Assembly: GCA_036250195.1 (NCBI GenBank)
Contig: JAVHZZ010000005.1
Coordinates: 70,565,505-70,629,504 of the forward strand
DNA length: 64,000 bases
Source of the DNA: Mixophyes australis
Lineage: Eukaryota > Chordata > Amphibia > Anura > Limnodynastidae
Direction: 5' to 3'
Shown here one piece after another: positions 21,089-30,505 of the stretch; the first letter of the stretch is position 1, and each line of letters opens with the position of its first letter. Both the position numbers and the translations under genes were made by a program. The notes beneath the pieces are model-generated. The model saw only the letters and a program-made list of their open reading frames with translations, had not been told where the DNA came from and ran no database searches.

Positions 21089-21352
21089 CAGTGGTACAAC
21101 TTGCTGATGACAGACCACTGATCCCTGTTTCCTGTATCACCTGTTCCAGTATCCTCTCACATAGCAGTGGTACAACTTGCTACCGCAGACCACTGACTAC
21201 CCGGATACCTCCACTTGGATTCCATTCCTTCACTCAGACAGCGGTACAACTTGCTATCCGCAGACCGCTGACTCTCATCACCTCCTTGTTTCTGTTGGAC
21301 ATTCCTCCTCACTATAGCAGTGGTACAACTTGCTATCGCAGACCACTGACTA
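21089..21352 (+). repeat. Four covarying hairpins in the gag leader
   Basis: CAGTGGTACAACTTGCT...ACCACTG occurs at 21089, 21165 and 21318. The copy at 21239 reads CAGCGGT...ACCGCTG, with both arms changed so that pairing is kept. Spacing is 74-79 bp. Confidence 0.8.
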
Positions 21353-21565
21353 CCTTCACGTACCCTTGTCCATACAGTTCCTCGTGTATTATTACCTCCA
21401 TATTACCAGTGCTGCTAGTCATAGACTTTCCTGAGCATCTCATCAGCTACCATTTCCTGTTCCGCGATCACCCAGCTACCAGAGTACCCTATTACCATCT
21501 ACATTGCTCTGGTAAGCCTACCACCTGGTGATCCCTGGGTAAAGACTCCTAGTGCCCGTGACAGT

Positions 21566-21575
21566 AAGATCAGGC
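21566..21575 (+). promoter_or_regulatory. Predicted primer binding site (self-priming)
   Basis: AAGATCAGGC begins two bases after the LTR. It lacks the TGG expected for a tRNA primer and is the exact complement of the predicted RNA 5' end (19732-19741). Tf1 of fission yeast primes this way. The gag ATG follows one base later. Confidence 0.7.
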
Positions 21576-21576
21576 C

Positions 21577-22509
21577 ATGACAGACCCAGATACGGAACCT
21601 ACCGCCAAAGAGATGCTGCAGCATCTGGTCAGCCGTGTGGAGCAACAGGATGCCCGCCAACAGCTGTTACTTCAGTTTTATCAGTCATTAACCTCCCAAG
21701 GAACATCTGGACAGACTGTGACAGCTACTACTGAGGCTCCTGTGCTTTCCTCCGTTTCCCCAGTGCCATCCCAGGTGTCTACAGCTTCCACGCTTCACCT
21801 GCCTACTCCGTCAAAGTACAATGGAGACCCCAAAACTTGTAGGGGTTTCCTTAACCAATGTTCAGTCCATTTTGAGCTCCAACCTCAAAATTTTTCTACC
21901 CATCGTTCCAGAGTGGCCTATCTTATCTCTTTGTTTTCCGGACAAGCCTTGGCTTGGGCCTCCCCTCTGTGGGAAAGAAACGATCCAATACTACAAGATA
22001 GTGCCAAATTCATTTCTACATTCCGAAGTGTGTTCGATGAACCAGGTCGTGTGACCTCCGCTGCTTCCAGCATCCTCCGTCTGCGACAAGGATCTCATAC
22101 AGTAGGCCAGTACGTCATTCAATTTAGGATCTTAGCCTCTGAACTTCAGTGGAACACTGAAGCCCTAGTTGCCGCCTTCTGGCAGGGGCTTTCCGATAAA
22201 ATTAAAGATGCACTGACTACTCAAGAGCTTCCTTCGTCACTTGAAGATTTGATCTCTCTATGCCATCGTGTTGATATGAGATTTCGTGAAAGAGAGGCTG
22301 AGAAAACAACTTCTGCTAAAGCACCTCTTCGTTCTAACCCTCAATTTCGTCCAGTTTCACCCTCTGTGATTCCCATGGAGATAGGACGTTCCAAATTATC
22401 TTCAGAGGAGAGGAAACGAAGAGTAAAGAATAGACTCTGTATCTATTGTGCTGATTCCACTCATATTCTCAGCTCTTGCCCTAAGAGATCGGGAAATGCC
22501 AGGCCCTAA
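21577..22509 (+). CDS. Gag of the sushi-type element
   Basis: 310 residues. A coiled N-terminal part (EMLQHLVSRVEQQDARQQLL) is followed by a Ser/Thr/Pro-rich linker, then a capsid-like region of the PEG10/RTL1 type (PSKYNGDPKTCRGFLNQC, YLISLFSGQALAWASPLW, ASSILRLRQGSHTVGQYV, ELPSSLEDLISLC). Near the C-terminus is one zinc knuckle, CIYC-ADST-H-ILSS-C (CX2CX4HX4C), for RNA binding. Gag assembles the intracellular particle in which cDNA is made. The start ATG lies 13 bases after the LTR with a purine at -3 and no competing in-frame ATG. The frame is intact. The stop TAA (22507-22509) lies inside the predicted pseudoknot. Confidence 0.93.
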   Translation: MTDPDTEPTAKEMLQHLVSRVEQQDARQQLLLQFYQSLTSQGTSGQTVTATTEAPVLSSVSPVPSQVSTASTLHLPTPSKYNGDPKTCRGFLNQCSVHFELQPQNFSTHRSRVAYLISLFSGQALAWASPLWERNDPILQDSAKFISTFRSVFDEPGRVTSAASSILRLRQGSHTVGQYVIQFRILASELQWNTEALVAAFWQGLSDKIKDALTTQELPSSLEDLISLCHRVDMRFREREAEKTTSAKAPLRSNPQFRPVSPSVIPMEIGRSKLSSEERKRRVKNRLCIYCADSTHILSSCPKRSGNARP

Positions 22510-25500
22510 CTAGTTCTGGAGAGGTGAAGTTAGGGTCCCTGGAGTCCTCTCCATCTTCCATGAAATCTAAAGTCTGCGCCTTTGATGTTACGATTTCCTG
22601 TGCTACCAAAACCTTTGAGTCACAGGCATTGATTGATTCCGGAGCAGCAGGAAATTTTATTTCCAAATCATTAGTAAATCAATGGTCTCTACCAGTGATT
22701 ACCTTAAAAACACCCATTACTGTGACGGCTATAGATGGATCACGTCTCATCAACGGTCTCATCACCCAGAGTACGTCTCCAGTAACCCTTCAGATTGGTG
22801 CCCTGCATCATGAAGAAATATCGTTTTTAATCCTTCCTGTTACGACTAGTCCAATTGTCTTAGGCCTTCCATGGCTTCAGTGTCACTCTCCCCAGATTGA
22901 CTGGCGCACCCCTCAAGTCACGTCTTGGGGGTCTGAATGTCACCATCGTTGCCTTTCCCAAGTCATTCCTCTCAAAGTACAGCAATCTTCCATCTCATCT
23001 ACCTCACCGGGACTCCCTCCTCAATATGCTTCATTTACTGATGTTTTTGATAAAGCTCAGTCTGAACGTCTTCCTCCTCATCGTTCTTGGGATTGTCCGA
23101 TCGACCTTCTACCTGGCAAGACTCCCCCCAGGGGCCGGGTCTATCCACTCTCGTTACCTGAAACTCAAGCTACTTCTGAGTATATACAGGAGAACCTCCA
23201 GCGTGGGTTTATTCGACCTTCCACCTCTCCCGCTGGAGCTGGGTTCTTCTTCGTCAAAAAGAAGGATGGATCTTTACGCCCTTGCATAGATTTTCGTGGA
23301 CTCAATGCCATTACTATCAAGAATCGGTATCCCATTCCGCTGATCACTGAGCTATTCGATTGCATCAAGGGAGCCCGTATCTTTACTAAGTTGGATCTTC
23401 GTGGTGCCTACAATTTAATCAGAATCTGTTCCGGTGACGAATGGAAGACAGCGTTTAACACCAGAGACGGGCATTACGAATATCTGGTAATGCCTTTCGG
23501 GCTGTGTAATGCCCCCGCTGTTTTTCAAGGCTTCATCAATGAGATCTTCCGGGACTTATTATATGTATGTGTCGTCGTCTACCTGGACGACATATTGATC
23601 TTTTCACAGGACCTGCCTTCTCACCACCAACATGTGGCAGAAGTCCTCTCCAGGCTACGGAAAAATTCATTGTTCTGTAAATTAGAAAAATGTTCATTCG
23701 AATTACCCCAGATTCCATTCTTGGGGTATATAGTTTCCGGAGTTGGCCTGAAGATGGATCCAGACAAGGTGAATGCTGTACTACATTGGCCCCAGCCAAC
23801 TACTCTTCGTGCTATCCAGCGTTTTTTAGGTTTTGCCAATTACTATAGACGCTTCATTCAAGACTTTTCTTCCATTGCATCTCCTATTGTGGCCCTGACT
23901 AGGAAGGGGGCTAATCCTAAGCAATGGTCACCTGAGGCTCTTCAAGCCTTTCAAACACTAAAAGAGTCCTTCTCTTCGGCTCCAATCCTTCGACAGCCTG
24001 ATGTGACACTCCCCTTCTTCCTGGAAGTAGATGCCTCTAATGTGGGCTTAGGAGCTATTCTCTCCCAACGCTCGGAACAGCAAAAATTCCATCCTTGTGC
24101 CTTCTATTCTCGGGGTCTCCTGCCCGCAGAGAAGAATTATACTATCGGGGACAAGGAGTTACTGGCTATCAAAGCTGCATTAGAGGAATGGAGATACTTA
24201 TTGGAAGGAGCTCGCCATCCGGTGACGATCTTCATGGATCATAAGAACTTGTCATATCTCCAGTCTGCCCAATGCTTGAACCCTCGTCAAGCAAGATGGT
24301 CTCTTTTCTTTTCCCGTTTTGAATTAATAATAACCTTCAAACCAGCTGCCAAGAACAAAAAAGCTGACGCTTTATCTAGAGCTTTTGTGACGTCCTCTGA
24401 TATAGAAGAGGTTTCCAACCATACCATTCTAGACCCCAAATGTATCTCACTGGCTGCTTCATCCACCAAAACGCTACTATTTGGGAAGACCCTCGTGCCT
24501 CCTACTCTAAGGAGGAAAATCCTTTCGTGGTTCCATGCCTCTCGTTTTTCTGGACACGCCGGTGAACACAAGACCTTTGAGATTCTCTCTCGAAGTTACT
24601 GGTGGCCTTCAATGAGGAGAGACGTCAAAGAGTTCATTGCTTCCTGTGAGCTATGTTCCCAGTTCAAATCCTCCCGCAGAACTCCAGCAGGGTTGCTGCG
24701 ACCACTACCCATTCCGTCCAAACCGTGGACCCATATTAGTATGGATTTCGTTACTGACTTACCACCTAGTAAGAATCATAACACTATTTGGGTGGTGGTG
24801 GACAGATTTTCGAAGATGGCTCATTTCATTCCTCTGTCTGGTTTGCCTTCCTCGTCTATTCTGGCTGAACATTTCATTAAAGAGATCTTCCGTATCCATG
24901 GATGTCCGTCTGAGATTGTGTCAGATAGAGGAGTACAATTCGTTTCCAGATTCTGGCGAGCCCTTTGTAAAACCTTGGGCATACGATTAGCACTCTCATC
25001 TTCTTACCATCCGCAATCTAACGGACAAACTGAACGTGTCAATCAAGATCTTGAGACTTTTATAAGGATGTTCTCATCAGCCAATCAAGACAACTGGGTA
25101 GAGTTGCTTCCTTGGGCTGAATTCGCCCATAACAACATGTACCATGAGTCATCATCCAAAACTCCATTTTTTGTGGTCTACGGTCACCATCCGTCTTTTC
25201 CGGAATTTCCTGCCCTCCCGCCCACCCAAGTTCCTGCGGTGGAAACTGTTTGTCAGACCTTTAAAAATATCTGGTCTCAGGTCAAAACCTGTTTAAAGAA
25301 GACATCTATCAAATATAAATCTTTCGCAGATAAGAAGAGGCGGGCTATTCCACCACTAAAAATTGGAGATCGTGTCTGGTTATCCACCAAAAATATTCGT
25401 TTGAAGGTTCCATCTATGAAATTCGCCCCTCGTTTTATTGGTCCATATAGGATCATTCAAGTAATCAATCCAGTATGTGTGAAACTTCTTCTTCCTAAGA

Positions 25501-25886
25501 ATCTTCGGATTTCTAATGCCTTCCACGTATCCTTGCTCAAACCTCTTATTATCAACCGTTTCTCAACTCCTCCCTCAGCTCCGCAGCCAGTTCAAGTTCA
25601 TCAGGAGGAGGATTTCGAGATTACTGAGGTACTAGACGCAAAAATTTCGCGAGGAGTCCTCCACTTCCTCGTTCATTGGAAGGGCTTTGGTCCTGAGGAG
25701 CGCTCTTGGATCAAAGCTGAAGATCTTAATGCTCCTGCCCTTTTGAAGAAGTTTTATTCCAAAAATCCGGACAAGCCCGGTTCCAGGCGTTCTGTGCCCA
25801 CCTTTAAAAGGGGGGGTACTGTCACTCACCGGACCGTGAGTGCTTCTTCCCGGACATTTAGGAACCGTGGCCGTCCTCCATCCTGA
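22485..25886 (+). CDS. Pol of the sushi-type element (PR-RT-RH-IN-chromodomain)
   Basis: The frame opens at 22485 inside gag, in the -1 frame, and has no stop before 25886, so it is expected as a Gag-Pol fusion by frameshifting. Counting from the GTG at 22524: protease ALIDSGAAGNF (active DSG at 38-40); RT with FTKLDLRGAYN and YLDD (353-356); RNase H from FFLEVDASNVGLG (about 499) including MDHKNL; integrase zinc motif H671, H678, C708, C711; and integrase core D741, D801, E837 in SSYHPQSNGQTERVN. The C-terminal chromodomain (FEITEVLDAKI, HFLVHWKGFGPEERSW) probably steers integration to marked chromatin. All catalytic residues are present. The stop lies 67 bases into the 3' LTR. Confidence 0.95.
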   Translation, partial: EIGKCQALTSSGEVKLGSLESSPSSMKSKVCAFDVTISCATKTFESQALIDSGAAGNFISKSLVNQWSLPVITLKTPITVTAIDGSRLINGLITQSTSPVTLQIGALHHEEISFLILPVTTSPIVLGLPWLQCHSPQIDWRTPQVTSWGSECHHRCLSQVIPLKVQQSSISSTSPGLPPQYASFTDVFDKAQSERLPPHRSWDCPIDLLPGKTPPRGRVYPLSLPETQATSEYIQENLQRGFIRPSTSPAGAGFFFVKKKDGSLRPCIDFRGLNAITIKNRYPIPLITELFDCIKGARIFTKLDLRGAYNLIRICSGDEWKTAFNTRDGHYEYLVMPFGLCNAPAVFQGFINEIFRDLLYVCVVVYLDDILIFSQDLPSHHQHVAEVLSRLRKNSLFCKLEKCSFELPQIPFLGYIVSGVGLKMDPDKVNAVLHWPQPTTLRAIQRFLGFANYYRRFIQDFSSIASPIVALTRKGANPKQWSPEALQAFQTLKESFSSAPILRQPDVTLPFFLEVDASNVGLGAILSQRSEQQKFHPCAFYSRGLLPAEKNYTIGDKELLAIKAALEEWRYLLEGARHPVTIFMDHKNLSYLQSAQCLNPRQARWSLFFSRFELIITFKPAAKNKKADALSRAFVTSSDIEEVSNHTILDPKCISLAASSTKTLLFGKTLVPPTLRRKILSWFHASRFSGHAGEHKTFEILSRSYWWPSMRRDVKEFIASCELCSQFKSSRRTPAGLLRPLPIPSKPWTHISMDFVTDLPPSKNHNTIWVVVDRFSKMAHFIPLSGLPSSSILAEHFIKEIFRIHGCPSEIVSDRGVQFVSRFWRALCKTLGIRLALSSSYHPQSNGQTERVNQDLETFIRMFSSANQDNWVELLPWAEFAHNNMYHESSSKTPFFVVYGHHPSFPEFPALPPTQVPAVETVCQTFKNIWSQVKTCLKKTSIKYKSFADKKRRAIPPLKIGDRVWLSTKNIRLKVPSMKFAPRFIGPYRIIQVINPVCVKLLLPKNLRISNAFHVSLLKPLIINRFSTPPSAPQPVQVHQEEDFEITEVLDAKISRGVLHFLVHWKGFGPEERSWIKAEDLNAPALLKKFYSKNPDKPGSRRSVPTFKRGGTVTHRTVSASSRTFRNRGRPPS
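22491..22553 (+). promoter_or_regulatory. -1 ribosomal frameshift signal: slippery heptamer plus H-type pseudoknot
   Basis: The heptamer G-GGA-AAT (22491-22497) sits in the gag frame exactly as X-XXY-YYZ; slipping back one base enters pol. After a 4-nt spacer, stem 1 pairs 22502-22511 (GGCCCTAACT) with 22528-22537 (AGTTAGGGTC), 10 bp with one G-U. Stem 2 pairs loop bases 22517-22524 (TGGAGAGG) with 22546-22553 (CCTCTCCA), 8 bp without mismatch. Loops are 5, 3 and 8 nt. The gag stop lies in stem 1. PEG10, a domesticated sushi relative, uses GGGAAAC plus a pseudoknot at the equivalent place. Confidence 0.85.
25806..25816 (+). promoter_or_regulatory. Polypurine tract
   Basis: AAAAGGGGGGG, three bases before the 3' LTR and inside the pol frame. 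It is the usual primer for plus-strand DNA. Confidence 0.85.
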
Positions 25887-27828
25887 GGGTCTGCGCATGC
25901 GCAGCCCTTTCCTATACTTCAGTGTATGTCCCTTTAACTCAATTGGCAGATCAGGCAACACTCCCTATATTAAGCACCTGTGGTCAACACCACGTTGCCT
26001 GATCTTGGAGTCTCATTCCCCATCAGTCTCTGAAGGTGTTCCTGTATTCCTCGTGTATTCAGCGCTGCTGATTCCTGTGGTTTCCAAACCACTTCTATCT
26101 CTGTGGTTTCCTAACCACTTCTACTACTGTGGTTCCCATACCACTTCTACCATCAACTGTATCATCGTGACTGTTTGCTGATTCCTATCCGCTGCCTCCG
26201 TGCACTACAGTCTTCTAAACCACTTCAACGCTATTATATATCATTGTGACTGTTTGCTGATTCCTACCCGCTGCCTCCGTGCACTACAGTCTTCTAAACC
26301 ACATCAACGCTATTATATATCATTGTGACTGTTTGCTGATTCCTATCCGCTGCCTCCGTGCACTCCAGCCTTTACTTCACATCCACTCTCCTGTTCATCA
26401 TCAAGTCTGTGAGCTGATTCCTATCCGCTGCCTCCGTGCACTACAGTCTCCAGCTTGCAACTCGCCTGTGTTCATCATCGTGACTGTTAGCTGATTCCTA
26501 TCCGCTGCCTCCGTGCACTACAGCCTCCAGCTGGCAACTCGCCTGTGTTCATCATCGTGACTGTTAGCTGATTCCTATCCGCTGCCCCTGTGCACTGCAG
26601 TCTCATCTCAGCTCTCCTGTGTTCCTCGAGACTGCTGCTCTCATTGCCATCCGCTACTCTCCGTGATCAACAGCTCCTGGTCTACTCTGCTCTCCCGTGT
26701 TCCATCGCTACTGGCACCTATTGGTTGCTACTGGTTACCTCCGTGTGCCCGCAGAGTCCTGCTGCTGCTGTCCGCGCTATCGTCCATCTACTGCTGATCC
26801 GCTCTCCACGCCTTCACGTGTCCCGCTGGTCTCTACCCTCCTGTCAGCATTGGATTCGTATCTCATCAACTACTCCTCTGCTGGATCATCTCCATTCTCC
26901 TGGGTCCTCCATGAGTCCAGTTCCACGTGTTACTGATTCCTGTGGATTCGTGTCCCTGTTGGTCTACTTACCTGTGCGCTGCACCTACTAGACCGCTGCC
27001 TCATCCATCCAGGGACTTCTCATCCAGCCGGCCTCCTGCCGCTCAGGTATCGCTGCACTCCTATCTGACTGCCTGCTTCTGAACCACGGTATGCATACTT
27101 CTCATTGACTGTGCTGGTGTATTGCATATCTTGCTGGACTGTGTAGGTTCTCCTCTGGAGTCTGCTATCCGCTGAGTCTATTGCCATCATTGACTGTGTT
27201 ATCTTGTGCTGGATTACTTCAAGAGACTTTCTATATTTGCAGACCTGTTCAGTCATTTATATATATTGTGCATGTTACTGTGGATCGTGTATAAGGTGCC
27301 CGTGTATATCCTGTGTTGCAGTCTCTCCCCGTGCACCTCCTCACATATATATTCAGTGGTACAACTTGCTGATGACAGACCACTGATCCCTGTTTCCTGT
27401 ATCACCTGTTCCAGTATCCTCTCACATAGCAGTGGTACAACTTGCTACCGCAGACCACTGACTACCCGGATACCTCCACTTGGATTCCATTCCTTCACTC
27501 AGACAGCGGTACAACTTGCTATCCGCAGACCGCTGACTCTCATCACCTCCTTGTTTCTGTTGGACATTCCTCCTCACTATAGCAGTGGTACAACTTGCTA
27601 TCGCAGACCACTGACTACCTTCACGTACCCTTGTCCATACAGTTCCTCGTGTATTATTACCTCCATATTACCAGTGCTGCTAGTCATAGACTTTCCTGAG
27701 CATCTCATCAGCTACCATTTCCTGTTCCGCGATCACCCAGCTACCAGAGTACCCTATTACCATCTACATTGCTCTGGTAAGCCTACCACCTGGTGATCCC
27801 TGGGTAAAGACTCCTAGTGCCCGTGACA
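25820..27828 (+). repeat. 3' LTR of the sushi element
   Basis: 2009 bp, identical to the 5' LTR except G at 25852 in place of A. It includes the last codons of pol. Followed by the target duplicate CTATT. Confidence 0.96.
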
Positions 27829-27833
27829 CTATT

Positions 27834-28110
27834 GTATTTGGCCTTTAGCTTGCAGACTCTGATTTGCCTTCTACTTTGATACAACGTTTGCCCGAACAGT
27901 TTGACCTCTGCCTGCACGACCACGTCAATTCACCATCCACTTCGCTGATAGCTAAATTGGAGGGCCGCGACCTGCGAGTCCCTTGCAGCAAACTCCAAAC
28001 TCCCTTGTGGGGGTCCCTGGCAAAGACCGGGGCCTGTTTAGACTGTGCGCCTCCTAGCTTAACAGCGAAATTATCAGCAAGTGCCCTTCAGTCCCTGTAT
28101 ATCGTGACAG
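27834..28110 (+). repeat. Right part of the older LTR-like sequence
   Basis: Continues the style of 19380-19549 and ends near ATCGTGACA (about 28107), much like the sushi LTR end CCGTGACA. Probably the 3' portion of an older LTR of a related element split by the new insertion. Confidence 0.35.
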
Positions 28111-30505
28111 GCACAGTCTTACAATGTCAGGATATCTCCTAACTGCTACTGGACCTAATGTCAATCTGATCTAACAGGCCTAGTGCCTGAATTACCTGGC
28201 CACATTCTAACCCTGAAAATAATTTGCACCACAGACTAATTCTGAAATTAATTTTCGCCACAAGCTAAGCCTGCAAATAAATTGCTCCCATTCAGAAAAA
28301 TACCATCAACCTAACCACTCCTAATTACTCTGGGCTTTATGTCCATTGTTGCTGCACGGGCCTAGTGCCCGAAAGATGCCCAAGGCCTTATGCCCATATT
28401 GTTAGAAAGACAGAATGTGGGCGTGGGCCTGGAAGAGGTCTATCCAAAAAACTTTACCTGACTGTAGCTTTGTTTGGCAGCAGGGGTCAACCATGATAGC
28501 TCTGCTTCCCCCTGCTTCGTTTTCTGGACAGCATCTTCAGAAGTCTTTTGGCTTCTACCCACAGCTCTTCTCTCTTTCTCTTCAGAAGCTTCATTCTTCT
28601 ATCTGGCTTCTTCTTAGTTGATCCCAGTGTTTTCTTTGTTGTCCTCGGCATCTTCTTCCCGGTGCTCTGTCTTGGTAGGTCTTCACGATCGAACTGCAAC
28701 CACACTGTGGGATGGCTTTATTTCTGATACGTTGTCACCAATGTCGGCAGCTGAAAGTTAGAAGAAGGACTTACCGGTCGAGTGAGTCATTTCTTCTTTT
28801 CTTAACCCTCTTCTCAGGCTTCGAGGAGCACCCTCTGACAATATCACCATTTATTGCAATACAATAGAGCTGGCGGAGTTAGGGTTGTATGGTGTGCTCT
28901 GCCCTTACTTTGGAAGATAGCTGATTGTACTGGGTTAATATTTAAACGTATATTATCTGTATCTAGGGCTAGAGATATTGGGCCTACTTTAGAGTTGGAC
29001 ATAAGGCCAGTATATAAGTGTAAAATATGATTTTTGCACATAAAAAAACGGGTATACCTGAGCCCATTTTACACATCTTGTGAATCCTTGACTTGCACCT
29101 CCTTATGGCTTCAGTGGTAGAACAAGATGTGAGGGGCATTAAAGTGCATGCTGAGTATAGTAAAGGCATGTTCACATAATTTGCTCTCTATTTAAAGGTG
29201 GACATAGCTGCAGATGCACCTGTCAGGAGGCACGTCTGTTGTGGGTGGTCTACCACTGGAGCAAAAAGATCCGTGCAGATAATTATAAACATCAACATGG
29301 ACCTTTACAACCTGGCACTAGCTAACCAATATATAGTGTCTCTCCTATCAATAAATAACCTCATAGGGTCTAACAGCTACTAATCAATTGCAGTGGCTTT
29401 CTCATGCTCTGATAAATCAGAGTGAACAAGCTCTGTATTGGTTAGATAGTGACAGGCCTCCTGGGTCAATGAGGCGCCCTGCGCAGCACTATGCATTATC
29501 ACATGTTGTTTTCCTCATGGATTAAAACCTGGAAGATAGGAAATTGCTTCCATAAATTGATAAAAAAGGGTCTTGGGGTAGTGTTTATTGTAATAAAATA
29601 CTTACTCATGGTATCTTGATGCACATTAAACATATCTTAATATGGATGCATTTATGTTTTAATTTTGAATTGCACATTATTTTGTGCAGTGTATTTTACA
29701 AATGCACTTTTAACTCACATTATTAAACCTCATTGTCAGCAATTATTACAGAGCTGTGATTGAAGATTAAGCTAGAAATCAACTAGCTGAATGTATAAAC
29801 TTTATCTGGTTTAGATTCTTCCTATACACATGTCCCTCAATATGTCACAGTGAGTGAGGAAAGGTTGAGATGGGTACATGAAAAGTACATATACATTTAT
29901 GGGGTACTTTTCATGCATTCTATTGAAATGAAGTCCTGCTGAATGTCTGAAGGGCCTGATTTATTAAGGAACGAAAATGCCGATACATGGCGTATTTTGC
30001 GTAAAATCGCTCTGAGCATGCCCAGAACCAGATCATACGTCAGTGAACGTGGCAACGTGTAATTCATCTTCGAGCTCAAAGTACCCTTACTACAGTCTAT
30101 GATTTAATGGCGAAACAGGGGGAGGAATAAGCGAATGCATGTAGTCAAAGTACAGTGAGGGCGTGCTATGGGTATCTCAAAGGTAAGTGTTTTTCTGTCG
30201 TATCACTTGCACCAGCTACAGGTAGGTGCTGACTACTGTGGAAGTCAAATAATTGGATGAAGTAAGCTAAATTGATTAATATTGTTTTACCATGCGATTG
30301 CAATTAGTACGCCACGTGTAATGACGCAATAGCACAGATTACCAACACTTACATATACATTTGCACTTACACTTGTAAATAGTAAACATTTATTAAGCTT
30401 CCAATCCATATTTATTTATTAGTAAAATGTATTAGAGATTATTTATACCTAGATAAAACTATAGTAATGGAATAAATGGTACAGGTCCCCTAAAAGGTAA
30501 AGAGT
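28111..30505. other. No intact gene; repeated GCCTAGTGCC motifs
   Basis: 28165-28400 has GGCCTAGTGCCTGAATTACC and GGCCTAGTGCCCGAAAG-type motifs spaced irregularly, possibly internal sequence of the older LTR element. From 28850 onward it is AT-rich. GGGCCTGATTTATTAAGG at about 29941 looks like one end of a DNA element, but no matching end was found. Confidence 0.35.

Larger units (their letters stand above)
19555..21563 (+). repeat. 5' LTR of the sushi element
   Basis: Begins TGTCACTCAC and ends CCGTGACA, 2009 bp. CACTCAC/GTGAGTG near the start forms a small inverted repeat. U3 is short: TATATTA lies at 19701-19707 with predicted transcription start near 19732. The long R/U5 is built from repeats and hairpins: three GTGGT/ACCAC hairpins (19812-19879), six copies of a 77-79-bp repeat (from 19912) and four CAGTGGT/ACCACTG-type hairpins (21089-21350). 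Confidence 0.96.
19550..27833 (+). mobile_element. Complete Ty3/Gypsy chromovirus of the Tf1/sushi type
   Basis: Full element 19555-27828 with target duplication CTATT (19550-19554, 27829-27833). Order: 5' LTR, self-complementary primer site, gag, -1 frameshift signal, pol (protease, RT, RNase H, integrase, chromodomain), polypurine tract, 3' LTR. The LTRs differ at one base in 2009 (A at 19587, G at 25852), and neither gag nor pol has a stop, so this is a very recent insertion and may still be mobile. There is no envelope gene. Sushi-type elements are the source of the mammalian domesticated genes PEG10 and RTL1. Confidence 0.96.

Noticed and set aside
20941..21531. 196-codon frame in the LTR (also at 27206-27796)
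   Set aside because: Covers the hairpin repeats, has no domain, and its low-complexity Ser/Thr/Pro/Tyr composition reflects the LTR.
21564..21581. tRNA-type primer site after the sushi LTR
   Set aside because: No TGG start and no recognisable tRNA 3' complement; the self-priming match explains the region better.
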